A stretch of 64,000 nucleotides of DNA, taken from NCBI GenBank assembly GCA_017562135.1, contig QEYB01001642.1, positions 496,001 to 560,000 on the forward strand, given 5' to 3'. Both the position numbers and the translations under genes were made by a program. Numbering within the stretch: position 1 is the first letter of the stretch; each line of letters opens with the position of its first letter. This DNA comes from Dipylidium caninum (Eukaryota > Platyhelminthes > Cestoda > Cyclophyllidea > Dipylidiidae). Under the pieces are notes generated by a model that was not told where the DNA came from, ran no database searches, and was given only the letters and a program-made list of their open reading frames with translations. This document shows, piece by piece, positions 12,490-24,499 of this stretch.

Positions 12490-13972
12490 TTAAGCAGGAA
12501 GAATAGATTGAGTGGTCGATTTTACAAAATCATTGGTAAGATTGTATACGACAGTGCAAAATTTTGACATGCAGTTGCTTAGTGCGCCGTAGAAGAAACT
12601 ACTACCGATTGAATAAATGGACTGTCCAGTCGTTTTCGTTCTGAATTCGTTGGCTCTTGTCCCGTCGCTACCGTTGAAAGTAGCTGTCGATTTGCCGCCA
12701 TGTGCTCGTCGCCTCGCCTTTTCTGAGATCCAGTGCCAAACAAAAACGAGGGCAAGAACACAGATGCCAACAACCATTACACCTAGAAAAACTAACTCGA
12801 CGTCCATTCCTTCTGTATCTTCTAGGAACTGAAACCGGTTAAAATTATGCACAAGTAGCGTCACAGTCAAATAAATTAAAAACAACAAATTCTACTCGAA
12901 AAAAAAGTGACGCTGCAGACAAAGACTCCGCATACCGTTATGGTTCCATTAAAGAGAGCGTGAAAGTAAGGTCTGCCAGATTGGTCGTGGTATGTCAGAA
13001 TGACAGCCAGGTCAAAGTGTTGTCCTGTCAGTTGCGAGGCTGGAACAAACGAGTAATACAGACTAGCCTAGGAAAAAAAACACAACGTGATTTAAATGGT
13101 GAGAATCAACTGATAATAATGTCTAGTTGCAAGGCAAAGTTTAAAATAAGTTCGGGTCCTGGAGACTAACCTGTTGCTTTGGTTCCAATACATTCTGGAG
13201 GCGTTGAGCAGTGAAATTTTGAATATGGTACCCAAAATATCTCGGATAATGAAGGGCAGCTTCAAGAACATCTAGAGAGTAGGAATTCGAACTATTTTGA
13301 CTGTTCTCCAAGGACACAATAAAACTAGCCGGTTTGCCTGCGACGAGAGAAAAAGGACCGCCAAACTCTACCTGACCCAGCGGCGGATTGACAAAAGAAA
13401 GAATGGCACTCATATCAGGCGAGCCTTTGTAAGAATTGTCATCGTCCGCCTGAAAACAGAGTACACAGTAAGAGTAAGATATCAAAGAAATCAAACTGTT
13501 CCAAAGAAATTATTATGACTAATTGATTTATAGTAGTCTATTATCGGATAATGGAGATTACCACTCAAAGAGCGTTTGCTGACAACTCACAGAAGGGCTA
13601 TCCCTGGACGATTTTTCTGGTGACACAAATGGTTCTTCATCGTTTATCTCAATGTCCTGGCAGCGTAGCTGAGGACCTAAAAACAGAGGACAAGATCGGA
13701 GGCGAAAAGGTGTATTATAGAATCGGGAAGGTATATGACTTAGGCCGCACGTACCACTGACTCAGAGTACGAGGCGAAATTACGAAGACCATGAGTTTAA
13801 GTAGCTGGTTATAGAAAGACGAATACACAAAGGTGCAAGCGCATAAGGCACAGGCAACGCATATTCATGAAGCAGTGAGGGAATAGATGCGATTGAGAGA
13901 AAGATAGCAACGGCGTAACGTGTAGACAAGCTTACTTAAAAGTAGCAAACCAACCAAAACGAGCCACAGCAT
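12490..13972 (-). CDS. SSR1: Translocon-associated protein subunit alpha (TRAP-alpha)
   Basis: TRAP-alpha is a single-pass ER membrane protein of the TRAP complex that helps Sec61 translocate secretory proteins. Five exons on the minus strand, in transcript order: 13972-13936, 13676-13591, 13449-13171, 13067-12936 and 12828-12490. All splice phases agree and the total is 290 residues, against 286 in human. Exon 1 encodes a signal peptide (MLWLVLVGLLLL). An acidic lumenal stretch follows (DIEINDEEPF). The conserved lumenal domain has FSLVAGKPASFIVSLEN, HYPRYFGYHIQNFTAQRLQ (with an NFT N-glycosylation site) and YYSFVPASQLTGQ. One membrane helix (FLGVMVVGICVLALVFVW) is followed by the basic WISEKARRR anchor. 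The cytosolic C-terminus after the helix is not recognisably conserved, so the exact stop is the weakest part. The gene is divergent from Rab2, with 166 bp between start codons, which suggests a shared promoter. Confidence 0.92.
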
Positions 13973-14138
13973 TTTTGAGAAGTGCGCCGGGCCACGTGCC
14001 ATGTCAAATCCATTATATATAAAAAATTAATTAATATTAAATTATTGTTAGCACATATAAGAAATTATAATGTTTAAATGTTGTAAATTTGTTTAAAGTT
14101 GGTTACATTCAAAGGCGCGCTACGGACACTTATTAAAA
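13973..14138. promoter_or_regulatory. Compact bidirectional promoter, SSR1 / RAB2
   Basis: Only 166 bp separate the two divergent start codons. The centre is strongly AT-rich (around 14012-14050, including TATATATAAAAAATTAATTA). Both 5' UTRs and both promoters must fit here unless one transcript starts inside the other gene. That the two are co-regulated is inference from the layout. Confidence 0.6.
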
Positions 14139-14919
<781 letters not shown>

Positions 14920-17900
14920 TATTTCCTTTGTATGTGATTTCATACGGACAACCTTTACCTAAGTTCCCAACATTCCCTCCTCTAACCCCATACCATGTTG
15001 CAATTATTCATGAAATCGTCTTTCTGAGTCACTTGCTATTGTACTACCTGACCGAACATCAGATATTTTTTCTGTGGTAAGTATACTAAGTTGGTCGTTC
15101 GGTGCTCGCATACCATTTTAAATTGTTGTTTTTGCACGTGTTCTTGTTCTTTCACCCCATCAAACTGTTTAGTCCATGTCCATGAGCCGTAGACTCAATA
15201 TGTGAATATTTTATTTACTTGTCGCTACACATTTCTTCATTATTTCCCCCTCTGTGGTGTCTTTTGGCTATTTCATTACGACCTTGAATTATACTAGTTA
15301 TTACCTTTTAAATTCTCTGCCCGGTTGGTAATATTTTTTTCGGTACGAGTTAAACTGTTAATTTCGGTGCGCTCAAGCTCCTCGAGTCCTTTTGTTGAGT
15401 TCCTTGCTAAGTTGTTAACCGATCATGAGCCTTAATTTCCACGTAATTCCGTTCGACATGTCAGCTTCTTTAAAGTTCTTGGATGCAATTTTGAGGAGTT
15501 TTCTCAAATTTATACTTGAAATTTTGTACCCCAAGAGTTGATTTCATTTAACCTCTTAAAACATTCGACTGTAATATTGCACTTATTCAGCATATATAGT
15601 CCCAGGGTTCCTCTGGCTTTTGTTTGCCTAGTTTCATTCAGAAACTTATAGCAATTTGTCAACTTTGCCTTTTTATATTGGGTCAAAAATTTCTTTTTAA
15701 CTTCTGTGTACAACGGATGCTTAACCTAACTGACTTGTTGGGTGCATTTTTTGCCGGAGTCAGTTTCCATGTGCTCATTGGTGGCGTTCTTGCCCATTTT
15801 CCTAGGTGATGGTAAATATTATCACTTCTCTGTGTTCAAAAAATTACTTAGGTCTTGTCGCACTGCTGGTTTCTACAAAACTGATTCGTTTGTATTGAAA
15901 GTTGCGGGTAGTTCCCTATTGTATCAATTATTGCCAGTCCACTTCTATAATAGGCGGGTTAGTAGCGATGTCCCGTTTGGTCTCTGATTATTTATAGGTT
16001 AATTATCCACACTTATTCGTGGCTTTGGCTCCCCCGATGCAGATATCTGCATTCGTTCTTAAGTATTGTATTTTCATAAGTATTGTATTTTCAACACCAA
16101 TCGTGCAGAAATTCATGCGAAGATAAGGCAAAGTTTCCTATAATCTTGACCTGAATTGAGACAGTGAATTTGAACTTGATTCTCTCTCGAGTATCCCCTG
16201 ACATCACACATGGCGTTTATGGTGAGTCGGTAGAACATCGGTGTGAGGTGCTACAACATCGTTTGATCACTACGTCTTTGTCATGCGGACCTTGTCAAAT
16301 ACATGCTCATAAAGTATTCTTAATATTAGAAGAAAGTAAGTCAAGGAAAGCATTGCGTGTTTGACCGCACCTTGGCACAAGGTTGGGTGAATCACTCGGT
16401 TGTGTTGGCGGTGGGTGTACCGGCGGTGCAGACGGGTGTTGCAGTGTTAGTCACCTTAACCTCGAGCAATGCCGCCTCGCCTTCACTTCATAGTTTATTG
16501 ACGTTACCTTATTGACTGTACAACCCACTTTCCTGTTAATTTCCTACATCGTCACCAAACTGCAGTTATTTTGGTGTCAGATAATGGTTGTAAAGTGCTT
16601 ATTGTTAAAAGCTCCATAAATCCTTGAGCTCTGACAATTTTGGAGTTGGGATGTGAACATTTGTAGTTCAGCGGAAACACTGCTAACCATAGAATGAGGA
16701 ACACTACCCTCAAAAGTTGTATAAGCCACTTCGCAACTATCGAAACCCGAATGGATACACTGGTCTGCTTCGATGTGCTCTGAGTTAAGATAGATTTATT
16801 GACCGTGTGCTTTTTGTACGCGCTTATGTGGTTTTGGCACTCCTTTTCAAGTGTGCCGTCGAAAAGGAGTCACCCGTTATTTAAGCATGACTAATGTTTA
16901 AACGTTTCTACATGCACGATTCGTTAGCCCCATTTATTATTAGTAAAACATTCTGGAACGACGTTTTGACAATGTATGACATGAAGTCTACTCAAACATT
17001 AAATCACTTTTCCCAGTTACCTGGGTTATTTATTAATCAAGTGAAGTCATTTGCTTTAACGCATTCGTATAAACAGAGCTGTCTTTATTCAATGAGTTAA
17101 AAGAAACTGACGTCACCAAGTTCACGCAGGCTAAAGGTCTATGCAATAATAGTCAGTGCAGGCTTACGCGTGTATTCGCTGGGGCGTCGCGTCACCGCAG
17201 TTGCCTTTACACCATGGCAAAACCGCGAGTTCCGCACTATGCTCAACCTTATTGGAATACTCACTAGGTGGTTGAGCAAACTTTTCTGCTCTTCATTGGT
17301 GCTCGCTGATTACGGGGATGCTACCTACAAAGTGTACGCCAAGTAAAAACGCATCCGCCCAAGATTGAAGGAACGCTGTTTGCTCCGGATCTGGCAAGCA
17401 GGCCTATTGAGGGTTCATGAAAGCGTTTGCTAGCTCCTATTTATTGCACAGCTTGGTCGATTGCGTTTTGCTGGTTGGATAGCATAAACCGCGGATGGGG
17501 TGAGGGGTGGAGGTGTCGCGTGCGTGTTGGAAGATTGTTTTAGACAATGAGTATGAGAGGGCCGTCTGCCTTTTAGCATAGTCTCAACGCAAAAACTGGG
17601 ACGATAACCGAACGTCATTTTCTCGCGTTAACTGAGTCTACTTCTGATGTGAGGTGAAGTAAGTGGACGAATGAACTCATTACTGGTTTTGTGATGCACA
17701 ATTCCTTAAGCTCGCTCAGGCAATTTTTGTTTGAATTAATTCACAAGCCTCAGGTGTAAACCTGTCTAGCCATTATGTAAGGCACGATAGCTAGTACTTG
17801 CGAAAGAGATTAGTAGTTGACGTAAGATTCGCAAAATGTCTTGAAGGTGAAATACAACAAATTCAGTGGCATCACAACTTTAATGCTTCATCACCTGTCT

Positions 17901-18218
17901 ATCGAAGATGGAAGACCTGAAACCTAGGAGAAGTATACAATAGAGTCTTGACACCGTAAAAAAGAAGCCGCTTTTTTTATCCGACTTCTGCAGTGAAACT
18001 AGTAAGTTGATGCAACGTTACTCACTTGCTCTATCCACTTCCATTTAGTGCGTTCTGAGACTGGTATAAGTGTAGTTTTTAGAGTAAGGTTTTGACTTGC
18101 TCACACGAGCTAGAAGTGACCGTGTACGGGCCGGAGTTGGGCACTTTCCTGCTTCGTCCTCTCTCCCATTTTGCCCGTCAAGTACTATCACGTGCGCCCA
18201 ATCAATAGGAAACACACA
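14920..18218. other. Intergenic, no supported gene
   Basis: About 3.3 kb with short open frames only (for example 16894-17100), none with convincing composition or splice structure. It contains a 17-bp tandem duplication at 16060. The last few hundred bases probably include the promoter of the HMG-box-like gene. Confidence 0.45.
16060..16093. repeat. Perfect 17-bp tandem duplication
   Basis: Two adjacent copies of TAAGTATTGTATTTTCA at 16060-16076 and 16077-16093 in intergenic sequence. Confidence 0.9.
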
Positions 18219-18656
18219 ATGGGTTGTGCGAAGTCACGACCACTTCGCTCTGGCAACATGGCCGGACAGTCCTCGCCATCGGGCAGCAAGAGGAAAGCCA
18301 GGTGCTCTTGTCGGAGAAGCCCATTAAAAGGCAAGAATAAGAGGCCCCCAGGCCCATACGCTCTCTTTATACAGTCTTTGAAGCCCTGTTTTTGTGGAGA
18401 CTTCGTGGCATTTTCACGATTAGCTGCTGCCAAATGGCGGCGATTGGATGCCAAAGAAAAGGCGGTTTATGCGAAGCGGTCTCAATTACTGAAAGCAAAG
18501 TACAAAGGCCCCTGCAAGGACTCCGCTTGTTCAAAATACCTGCAATTCGTCAACTCGGCATACAGGTGTTTGCGGGAGCAGCATCCGGACTGGTCCTCGA
18601 AGCAAATTCGAGATGTGGTAATGAGAAACTATCGGAGCAGACAGTGTCCCTGCTGA
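18219..18656 (+). CDS. Cysteine-rich HMG-box-like DNA-binding protein
   Basis: A 145-residue protein in one uninterrupted exon, starting at the ATG at 18219; the frame is open upstream, but earlier in-frame codons are not ATG. Residues about 38-85 resemble an HMG box: basic KNKRPPGPYALFIQSL, then FSRLAAAKWRRLDAKEKAVY and KRSQLLKAKY, matching the family pattern of P-x-A-Y-x-x-F at the start and W-x-x-L-x-x-x-E-K-x-x-Y at the end. Residues about 100-138 (KYLQFVNSAYRCLREQHPDW...) could be a second, weaker box. HMG boxes bend DNA, so a chromatin role is likely. The N-terminus (SKRKARCSCRRS) and C-terminus (RSRQCPC) are basic and cysteine-rich, as in disulphide-linked sperm nuclear proteins. An AATAAA lies at 18704. 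The neighbouring KLHL10-like gene also suggests a male germline role, but this is inference. TFAM-like and maelstrom-like proteins are alternatives. Confidence 0.65.
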   Translation: MGCAKSRPLRSGNMAGQSSPSGSKRKARCSCRRSPLKGKNKRPPGPYALFIQSLKPCFCGDFVAFSRLAAAKWRRLDAKEKAVYAKRSQLLKAKYKGPCKDSACSKYLQFVNSAYRCLREQHPDWSSKQIRDVVMRNYRSRQCPC

Positions 18657-18703
18657 CTACCTGGACATTATTCGGTTTGGCCGGCCCACTATCCGGCCAG
18701 ATT

Positions 18704-18709
18704 AATAAA
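18704..18709 (+). promoter_or_regulatory. Polyadenylation signal of the HMG-box-like gene
   Basis: AATAAA 48 bp after the stop codon at 18656, consistent with a compact single-exon gene. Confidence 0.55.
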
Positions 18710-20144
18710 GACGAAGTAGAGGAATTAGTTTTTGTTAGGGGCTACCTACTCAAGATGTTTCTCCCTCTCCCTGTGTAAATGTACGACATTCCTGCGACCA
18801 GATTGCAACTTCTGGTGGCCGTCCTGACCCCTACGAATGCGGTCCGCGCCTGCTTTGTTTAAAAGGTTACTTCGCTGTGCTGAGTAGAATGTTAACGAGA
18901 AACCGCAGTGCCGGGGAGTCTTTTCTGCTTTCCGTTTAGGCTGTCCTAGTTTGTTAACTCGTCTTACGGGCTCCCGGGCGGCCCTCAATTAGGTACATCT
19001 ATTGCCCTGATACGGTAATTCGGCTTTAGCTGGGAGTTTTGATGAATTGCGAGTTATCTTTAATGATATTCACTAGAGTTGTCCGCCGGCTCCTTGGACG
19101 TGAATGCGAGGAGTGAAGCGCGCTCTTCGGCGCATACATACCACTAATAAAGGTAATTGTCGCTGTGTACATTTTATACCACCACCGCCATTATTATCCC
19201 AATAAAATTTATGCGGCAACTAGTGCCGTTTTGCATTCCTCTGAAAATTTCACTTCTTGGTCATGTGACAGGAGTGAGGCCTGGACGCTGGAGCGTTCCT
19301 AAGGGGGTCAGGCGAAGAACCAGGCTTTTCGTACGTCTTTTAGATTTTATGTGTTCCCATGTAGTTTCCATTATTGCTCGTTTGGGCGGTGATACCTCGT
19401 GGTTGTTATGGTATTTGTGTTTCAGCATGTCCTAATACATCATTAGTGCTTTCAAAATGCGAGACCTACCATAAATTTGCTTCACATCATCAAATCTTTG
19501 TCCTCGAGTTACCTATTTAGTTGGGGTCTCAGTTTTTTGGATGGGCATTGCTGACCTTCATCCAAATCTCATCTGAGGTGAACCTAAACCCAGACTAAAG
19601 CACGACCGAAAACACCCAGAAAAAAGCTTCTTCCAGACACTTCGTCTCTCGAGCGAAGAGGCCAGGCACTCGAGGGATTCCCCGGTGCAGTGCACGTGGA
19701 AGTGAACATCTCGTCGCCATTGTTTTGCATGCTCATATTTCAGACGTAGGAAAAGCGCGTGTTACCAACTCGACATAAAATGGAAAACCGCAATAATGAA
19801 GTCTTTTGCAAGGCTGAATGAAGTAGCGGCGGTTGCGTTGGCTCTGCCATCAGGTACAATCAAAGCAGACGCGGCATGTTTGCGCACGCAGTCGGTTATA
19901 GAAGGCATGGCAAAGCACCTGGAATGCGACGCACCCCTTGGAGGTCGTGTCCCGCTGCCACCAGCTGACGTACCGAATCGATCGGGCATGCGAGGTTATT
20001 GACTACTGGCGGAGCTTGAAAGTCACGCGGGAATTTGGAGCCAACTTTTCTGCCCGTAATTCCCGCCTCTTACACCGCTAAAACAGTAGGTCTTAACTCT
20101 AGCTCAACCACCTTCTTCGAATAACGCTCCCCTTGGGTGTACAG
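18710..20144. other. Intergenic, no supported gene
   Basis: Short open frames on both strands near 19157 and 19796, but none with recognisable protein features. A CAG directly precedes the KLHL10-like ATG at 20145, so part of this stretch may be a 5' UTR intron or an outron removed by trans-splicing. Confidence 0.4.
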
Positions 20145-22901
20145 ATGCGTCGGCCAACAAGTGACGTGAGGCAGCGTGAGGCCCGTCGAAGCGCAGGCGT
20201 GGAGCAGAGCGGCACACGACGCCGTAATTCTAGTGTCCCCTTTAACAACGCCAAACAGGACAAGTCACGTCTCTCTCAAGACAGTGAAACAGATTTTTTA
20301 TGCGATCGCGCTGTGGAGTTTATGGAGTCGGGGGACATCTACAGCATTGTGACGGTGGAGTTGGCTGAACAGAGCGCTTATTTTGAGAGGCTACTTCGCT
20401 ATCACAGGGGTCGGGGGATCATACGACTTCCTGAATTCCTCAATGCCGGTTTCAATTCTGTGGTGGAATACATTAGACGCGGTGCTACTTCCATAAACAC
20501 GGATAATATCTACGATGTGTTCATTGCCGCAGATTATCTATTAGTGCCCAAGTTAAAAGAAGAGTGTGCAAAGTATATTCAGGAGCTTACGAATGACCCG
20601 TCGACAGCTATTAACCTTTGGCTAACAGGGCGACTGCTCTTTTGGCCGGAGATTGGCGAAATGGCATTCCAAAAAATCCTGGAAAATTTTGAACTAGTAT
20701 GGCAGTCGGATGAGTTTCTGCAGATGGAAGTGGATGATGTCGAATCCATTATCAAGAATGATGCGCTTAATTGCAAAAGTGAGATGACCGTCTTTTCAGC
20801 GGCTATGAGGTGGATAGCGTGGGATGCGGCGAATCGAGCCGGCCAAGCGCTCAAACTCCTCTGGAACATACGCCTCGGGATGGCGCGGAACAGCGATCTT
20901 GACAAGATGAAAACCCATGAGCATCTCACGCTGGTGCCGGATTTTGCGCAAACTCTACTGGAGTGGCCGAACAGTATTTACTCGTTGATAGATCGGCTCG
21001 ATGAGTCTCAAAAATTCAATTTGACTAAGCCCAGAACACCGCATGAGGTAAATCTTTGTAACCAGCCATGCACGTCAAACAGTCTCACTATTGAGGCGTG
21101 CGTGCAGAAACTCTTCCCGCCCTAATTTTCACTCCCTCGTGGGTCGCGCCCTTTTATGTGCGACTGTCATTCAAAAATGGCATCGTCAATGGTTGTAAAG
21201 ATATCGTAAGATATAAAGAAATGGAGGCTAAATAGAAAGCGGTAGAGGATGAGCAGTTAAATTTTATGGAGTAGATTGCATAAGATCTGGTTATAATCTC
21301 TAGAGAGAATGCGCACAAGTCCAAGTTGAATAGTAATATAAAAAGCCTTAGTCTCGAAGGGACACTGTCTTTCTGCGGAATGCAGCGAGAACTCCGGTGC
21401 TAAAACTTTGTTCACAGGTTCTCTGTGTATTTGGTGGATGGTGCGACGGTGAAGGCCCTCGCGCAGCAGCCCAGATTTTCAGTCCCTGCAGCAATTCTTG
21501 GACACTGTGGACAGAGATGGGCTGTCAGACTCAGAGCCCTCGATATGAGTGGCTTGATCATCTCAAACCCGATGGCCCCGACGTAGTTGAGGTGGAGGCG
21601 AAAGAAACAGCCCTCGACCCCCAATCATCCTTCCGCAAGTTGCCCGAGGGACTCTATCGATGCGAGGAGCGGCTGATCAGAGCAAATGAGGTCTCCTGCC
21701 TCATCGGCGAAATTCCGCGGCGAGTGTATGCAGGTTGCGTGCTAGTGCGCAATCGCGTCTATTTGGTCGGTGGGTTCGATGGAACCAATGCTCTCAAATC
21801 CACTCTCTGCTACGATTTCGAATTAGATTCTGGCTGGTAAGATCAAGACTCCTTTTTCGGAAAAGCTTATGCATGACCACACGCGTCTCTAGTTCATGCG
21901 GTCAGAGTTAGCACGAAAGATCATAAAATTATCAGACTCAACTCAGGACATGGCCAGACGGAGTAATAGTAGACGACAAATAAATTTATAAAGTCCTGTG
22001 TCATATTTTCTCCGCTTTAAGGTACGAAATTAGCTGCATGTACGAAAAGCGGTACTATGTGAGCGTGGCCTACGCTTCCCACTACATATACGCACTGGGG
22101 GGACACAATGGCGAGAATCAGGGCCGTTTGGACACCGCTGAACGCTACAACTTGGACGAAAATTTGTGGCAGCCGATTGCATCCATGAATAGAATCCGCA
22201 GCGATGCCGCAGCGGCGGAGCTCCACAACCGTGTGTACGTGGCTGGGGGTTTTGAGGGACGTCGTTATCACGACTCGGCCGAGTACTACGATGCAGACGC
22301 AAACCAATGGACCCTCATAAGCCGCATGCATTCTCCCCGAGGCGGAATCTCCCTAGCTGCTCATGGAGGCTACATTTACGCAATCGGTGGCAACGATGGC
22401 AACACTCGCCTTCGCAGCATCGAACGCTTTGATCCGGGCACGGGGAAATGGGAAGTAGTTGGACAGATGAATCGTCGAAAAAGTAACCTCTCGTCAGCGG
22501 TGCTTGGTGACGATATCTACATCATTGGCGGGTGGTCAGACGAACCGGAGGCAGGAATTCTCAGTTTGGTGGAGCGATTTGATACAAACACCCGAAGTTG
22601 CACCGAGATTCGCCCATTGACCTTCCCTGCAAGTGCCACTTGTGCTTGCACTCTGAAGAACAGAATGTTAGTCTCTAAGTTCGTGAATCCACTGCCCAAT
22701 GGGAATCAAACCGCAACATTCTTGAGCGATGACGTGGTTCCACTGCAAAGGGGATTCACAGCGGACTCATTTGCGCAAGGCACCCTCACAGTCCTGCGAA
22801 CACCATCCCCGTCCGAGACGAATACCAGTAAGCATGGCATGACTTTACGCTTAGCGCGCAAGAACGTTCATAGTTGTGCGGTCAAGTGCACGATAATGTA
22901 A
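20145..22901 (+). CDS. BTB-BACK-kelch protein, KLHL10-like
   Basis: Kelch-like proteins are substrate adaptors of Cullin-3 ubiquitin ligases; KLHL10 works in late spermatogenesis in animals. Three exons: 20145-21047, 21418-21836 and 22022-22901, about 733 residues against 608 in human KLHL10. Residues about 50-150 are a divergent BTB region (SAYFERLL, YIRRGATSINTDNIYDVFIAADYLLVPKL). The BACK domain follows (AINLWLTGRLLFW, FLQMEVDDVESIIKNDALN, AAMRWIAWD). Six kelch repeats follow, with the GG pairs in FGGWCDG, VGGFDG, LGGHNG, AGGFEG, IGGNDG and IGGWSD. The run RYYVSV...YIYALGG...AERY...RSDA is closest to KLHL10. About 60 extra residues separate kelch repeats 1 and 2, and a polar 70-residue tail is added at the C-terminus. 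The BTB N-terminal half looks shortened. The ATG is preceded by CAG, which may be a splice acceptor. Confidence 0.88.
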
Positions 22902-23958
22902 ACGTCCACCAGTTGCCACAGCGGAAAGGAGACGCGGTTAGAGTGACCCTTAAGTTGTCGCCCAGTACATGCCAGACATTTTTCCTATCAACGTCCCTAA
23001 CGGAGTGACTTGTTTGAATCTCTGCCCCGCATGATAGTTATGGCCGGTCTGTAGAAACTTAAATTTTTCCCTATTCACCAAATCAAGGCCTTAAATCTCC
23101 CTCAATAAAGTTGAGCGAATCAGAAAAAAGATCCAGTGCAATAAAGTGCGCCCATTGTGCAGCCTATTGGGGCCCGTGAATGGTCCTTGCACAGCATTCC
23201 ACGACAGAATTCCCATTAGTGCGAGAGTAGCCAGATTGACTAGGAGAAAGAGATGAGGCGAGGTAAAGGTGTGAACAGAATCGTTGCGTAAATTCCCACA
23301 TGGTTCAGATCTCCCCCGTTAGTCTTCATATTGTCACAAAGGATGTTGTCTTTCCCCTGATTCAATCGCTCCCGTGTAATCCTCATTTGAAAGTTTGCGC
23401 AATAAAACCGTCATGCCTTTACCTCGCCTTATTTCTTCTGCACTTTGGGGGTAACATAAATGCTCTTAGTATTTCAGATTTTACAAAAGAAAAGAGTTAG
23501 AAGTGACGCATCTTCATTTGGACGTAGGCCATTTCATTCTATTGAAGCGATATTTCCCGAAAGGCATATTTCTCGGGAAAAGAGTATTTGACTTAAATAT
23601 CGTAATCCCATCATAAATAGTTTGGGAGGACACGTATTCCACGTTGAACAAAGCTTGCGGGTACAGTTAAACTCAAGGAAGCTGGTCCGCCGGAGATGGC
23701 GTAGTGCTGCACTAGACATCGTGGTAGCGCTACGCAAATGCCGATTTTGGTCCACTTTCATTCTCAAAACGGAACTCTCATGTGGATGTGCGCCATCAAT
23801 ACCAGTCGCCGTTGTCTCAAGGGTGTTAAAATTCTCCTTCTTCTAGTTGATACGACATTATTCGGGCAGTCACAAGTTTGTCACTGCTTACCTCTCCACT
23901 TCAGTTTTCAGCTGAGGTGAAGTTGAGTTGAACGATTGCCTAATAATAGGAGATTTAG
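22902..23958. other. 3' flank and intergenic region
   Basis: AATAAA signals at 23104 and near 23140 probably end the KLHL10-like transcript. Beyond these, open frames on both strands (23534-23846) lack convincing coding character, but could hide upstream exons of the gene that starts to be readable at 23959. Confidence 0.4.
23104..23109 (+). promoter_or_regulatory. Polyadenylation signal, KLHL10-like gene
   Basis: AATAAA 203 bp past the stop at 22901, with a second copy about 36 bp further on. Confidence 0.5.
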
Positions 23959-24499
23959 TTGAATTCGAATGTAAACCTGCTCGCCACCTCAGTGCGAAGA
24001 GTGGCAAACGAGATTGGTAAACGAGACTTTGTCTTAGCATCTGCGTCGCTTCTTCTCTCTGCAGACATAAATCATGATATCATGAGTTTGGTAAACAACC
24101 CAACAGTCGATTCCCAAGCGGTCCCCTTCAACTCGAGTTCTAACAACCTTTACTATGAGGAGATGCAACTGGACAGTCAGGGCTCGCGTGCAGAACACAT
24201 AAACGATTATCTAACCAGCGATCTTGACGAAGACAGCTACACGTCAGTGACGTCATCTGTGTCGACAGGTTCCTCGCGGTGTATGTCCCCGCGTCCTACC
24301 ACTTTCCCTCAACAGCAGCCTATCTTCCAACACTCCGTCGGGGGGTATAGAGGCCCCTAAACTACTTCGCGAGTGCCTTTCCCTTCTCCCAGATCCGCTG
24401 TCCACACCACCCAGCCTCCTCCGCGCATCTTGCCTCGTCGACGGCGAGGGCCGCCGCCGGAAACTGCGGCCCTCAACCAGGCGCAATCGGTATTGATTT
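23959..24499 (+). CDS. Unrecognised acidic/serine-rich protein, 3' exons
   Basis: Not recognised. Exons 23959-24016 and 24065-24499 join in phase across a 48-bp intron with donor GTAAAC and a strong acceptor (TTCTTCTCTCTGCAG). The readable product has an asparagine/serine-rich stretch, then an acidic segment (DYLTSDLDEDSYTS), a serine/threonine-rich segment and PRPTTFPQQQP, then a leucine/proline-rich region (LLRECLSLLPDPLSTPP). It ends in a basic tail (GRRRKLRPSTRRNR) with stop TGA at about 24497. The frame breaks at the G6 run 24340-24345: reading five Gs joins the two halves, otherwise the protein stops at 24360. The composition suggests a nuclear regulatory protein, but no domain is visible. 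The 5' exons are not identified. Confidence 0.45.

Noticed and set aside
20579..20929. 116-codon minus-strand frame
   Set aside because: Antisense shadow of the KLHL10-like BACK domain exon.
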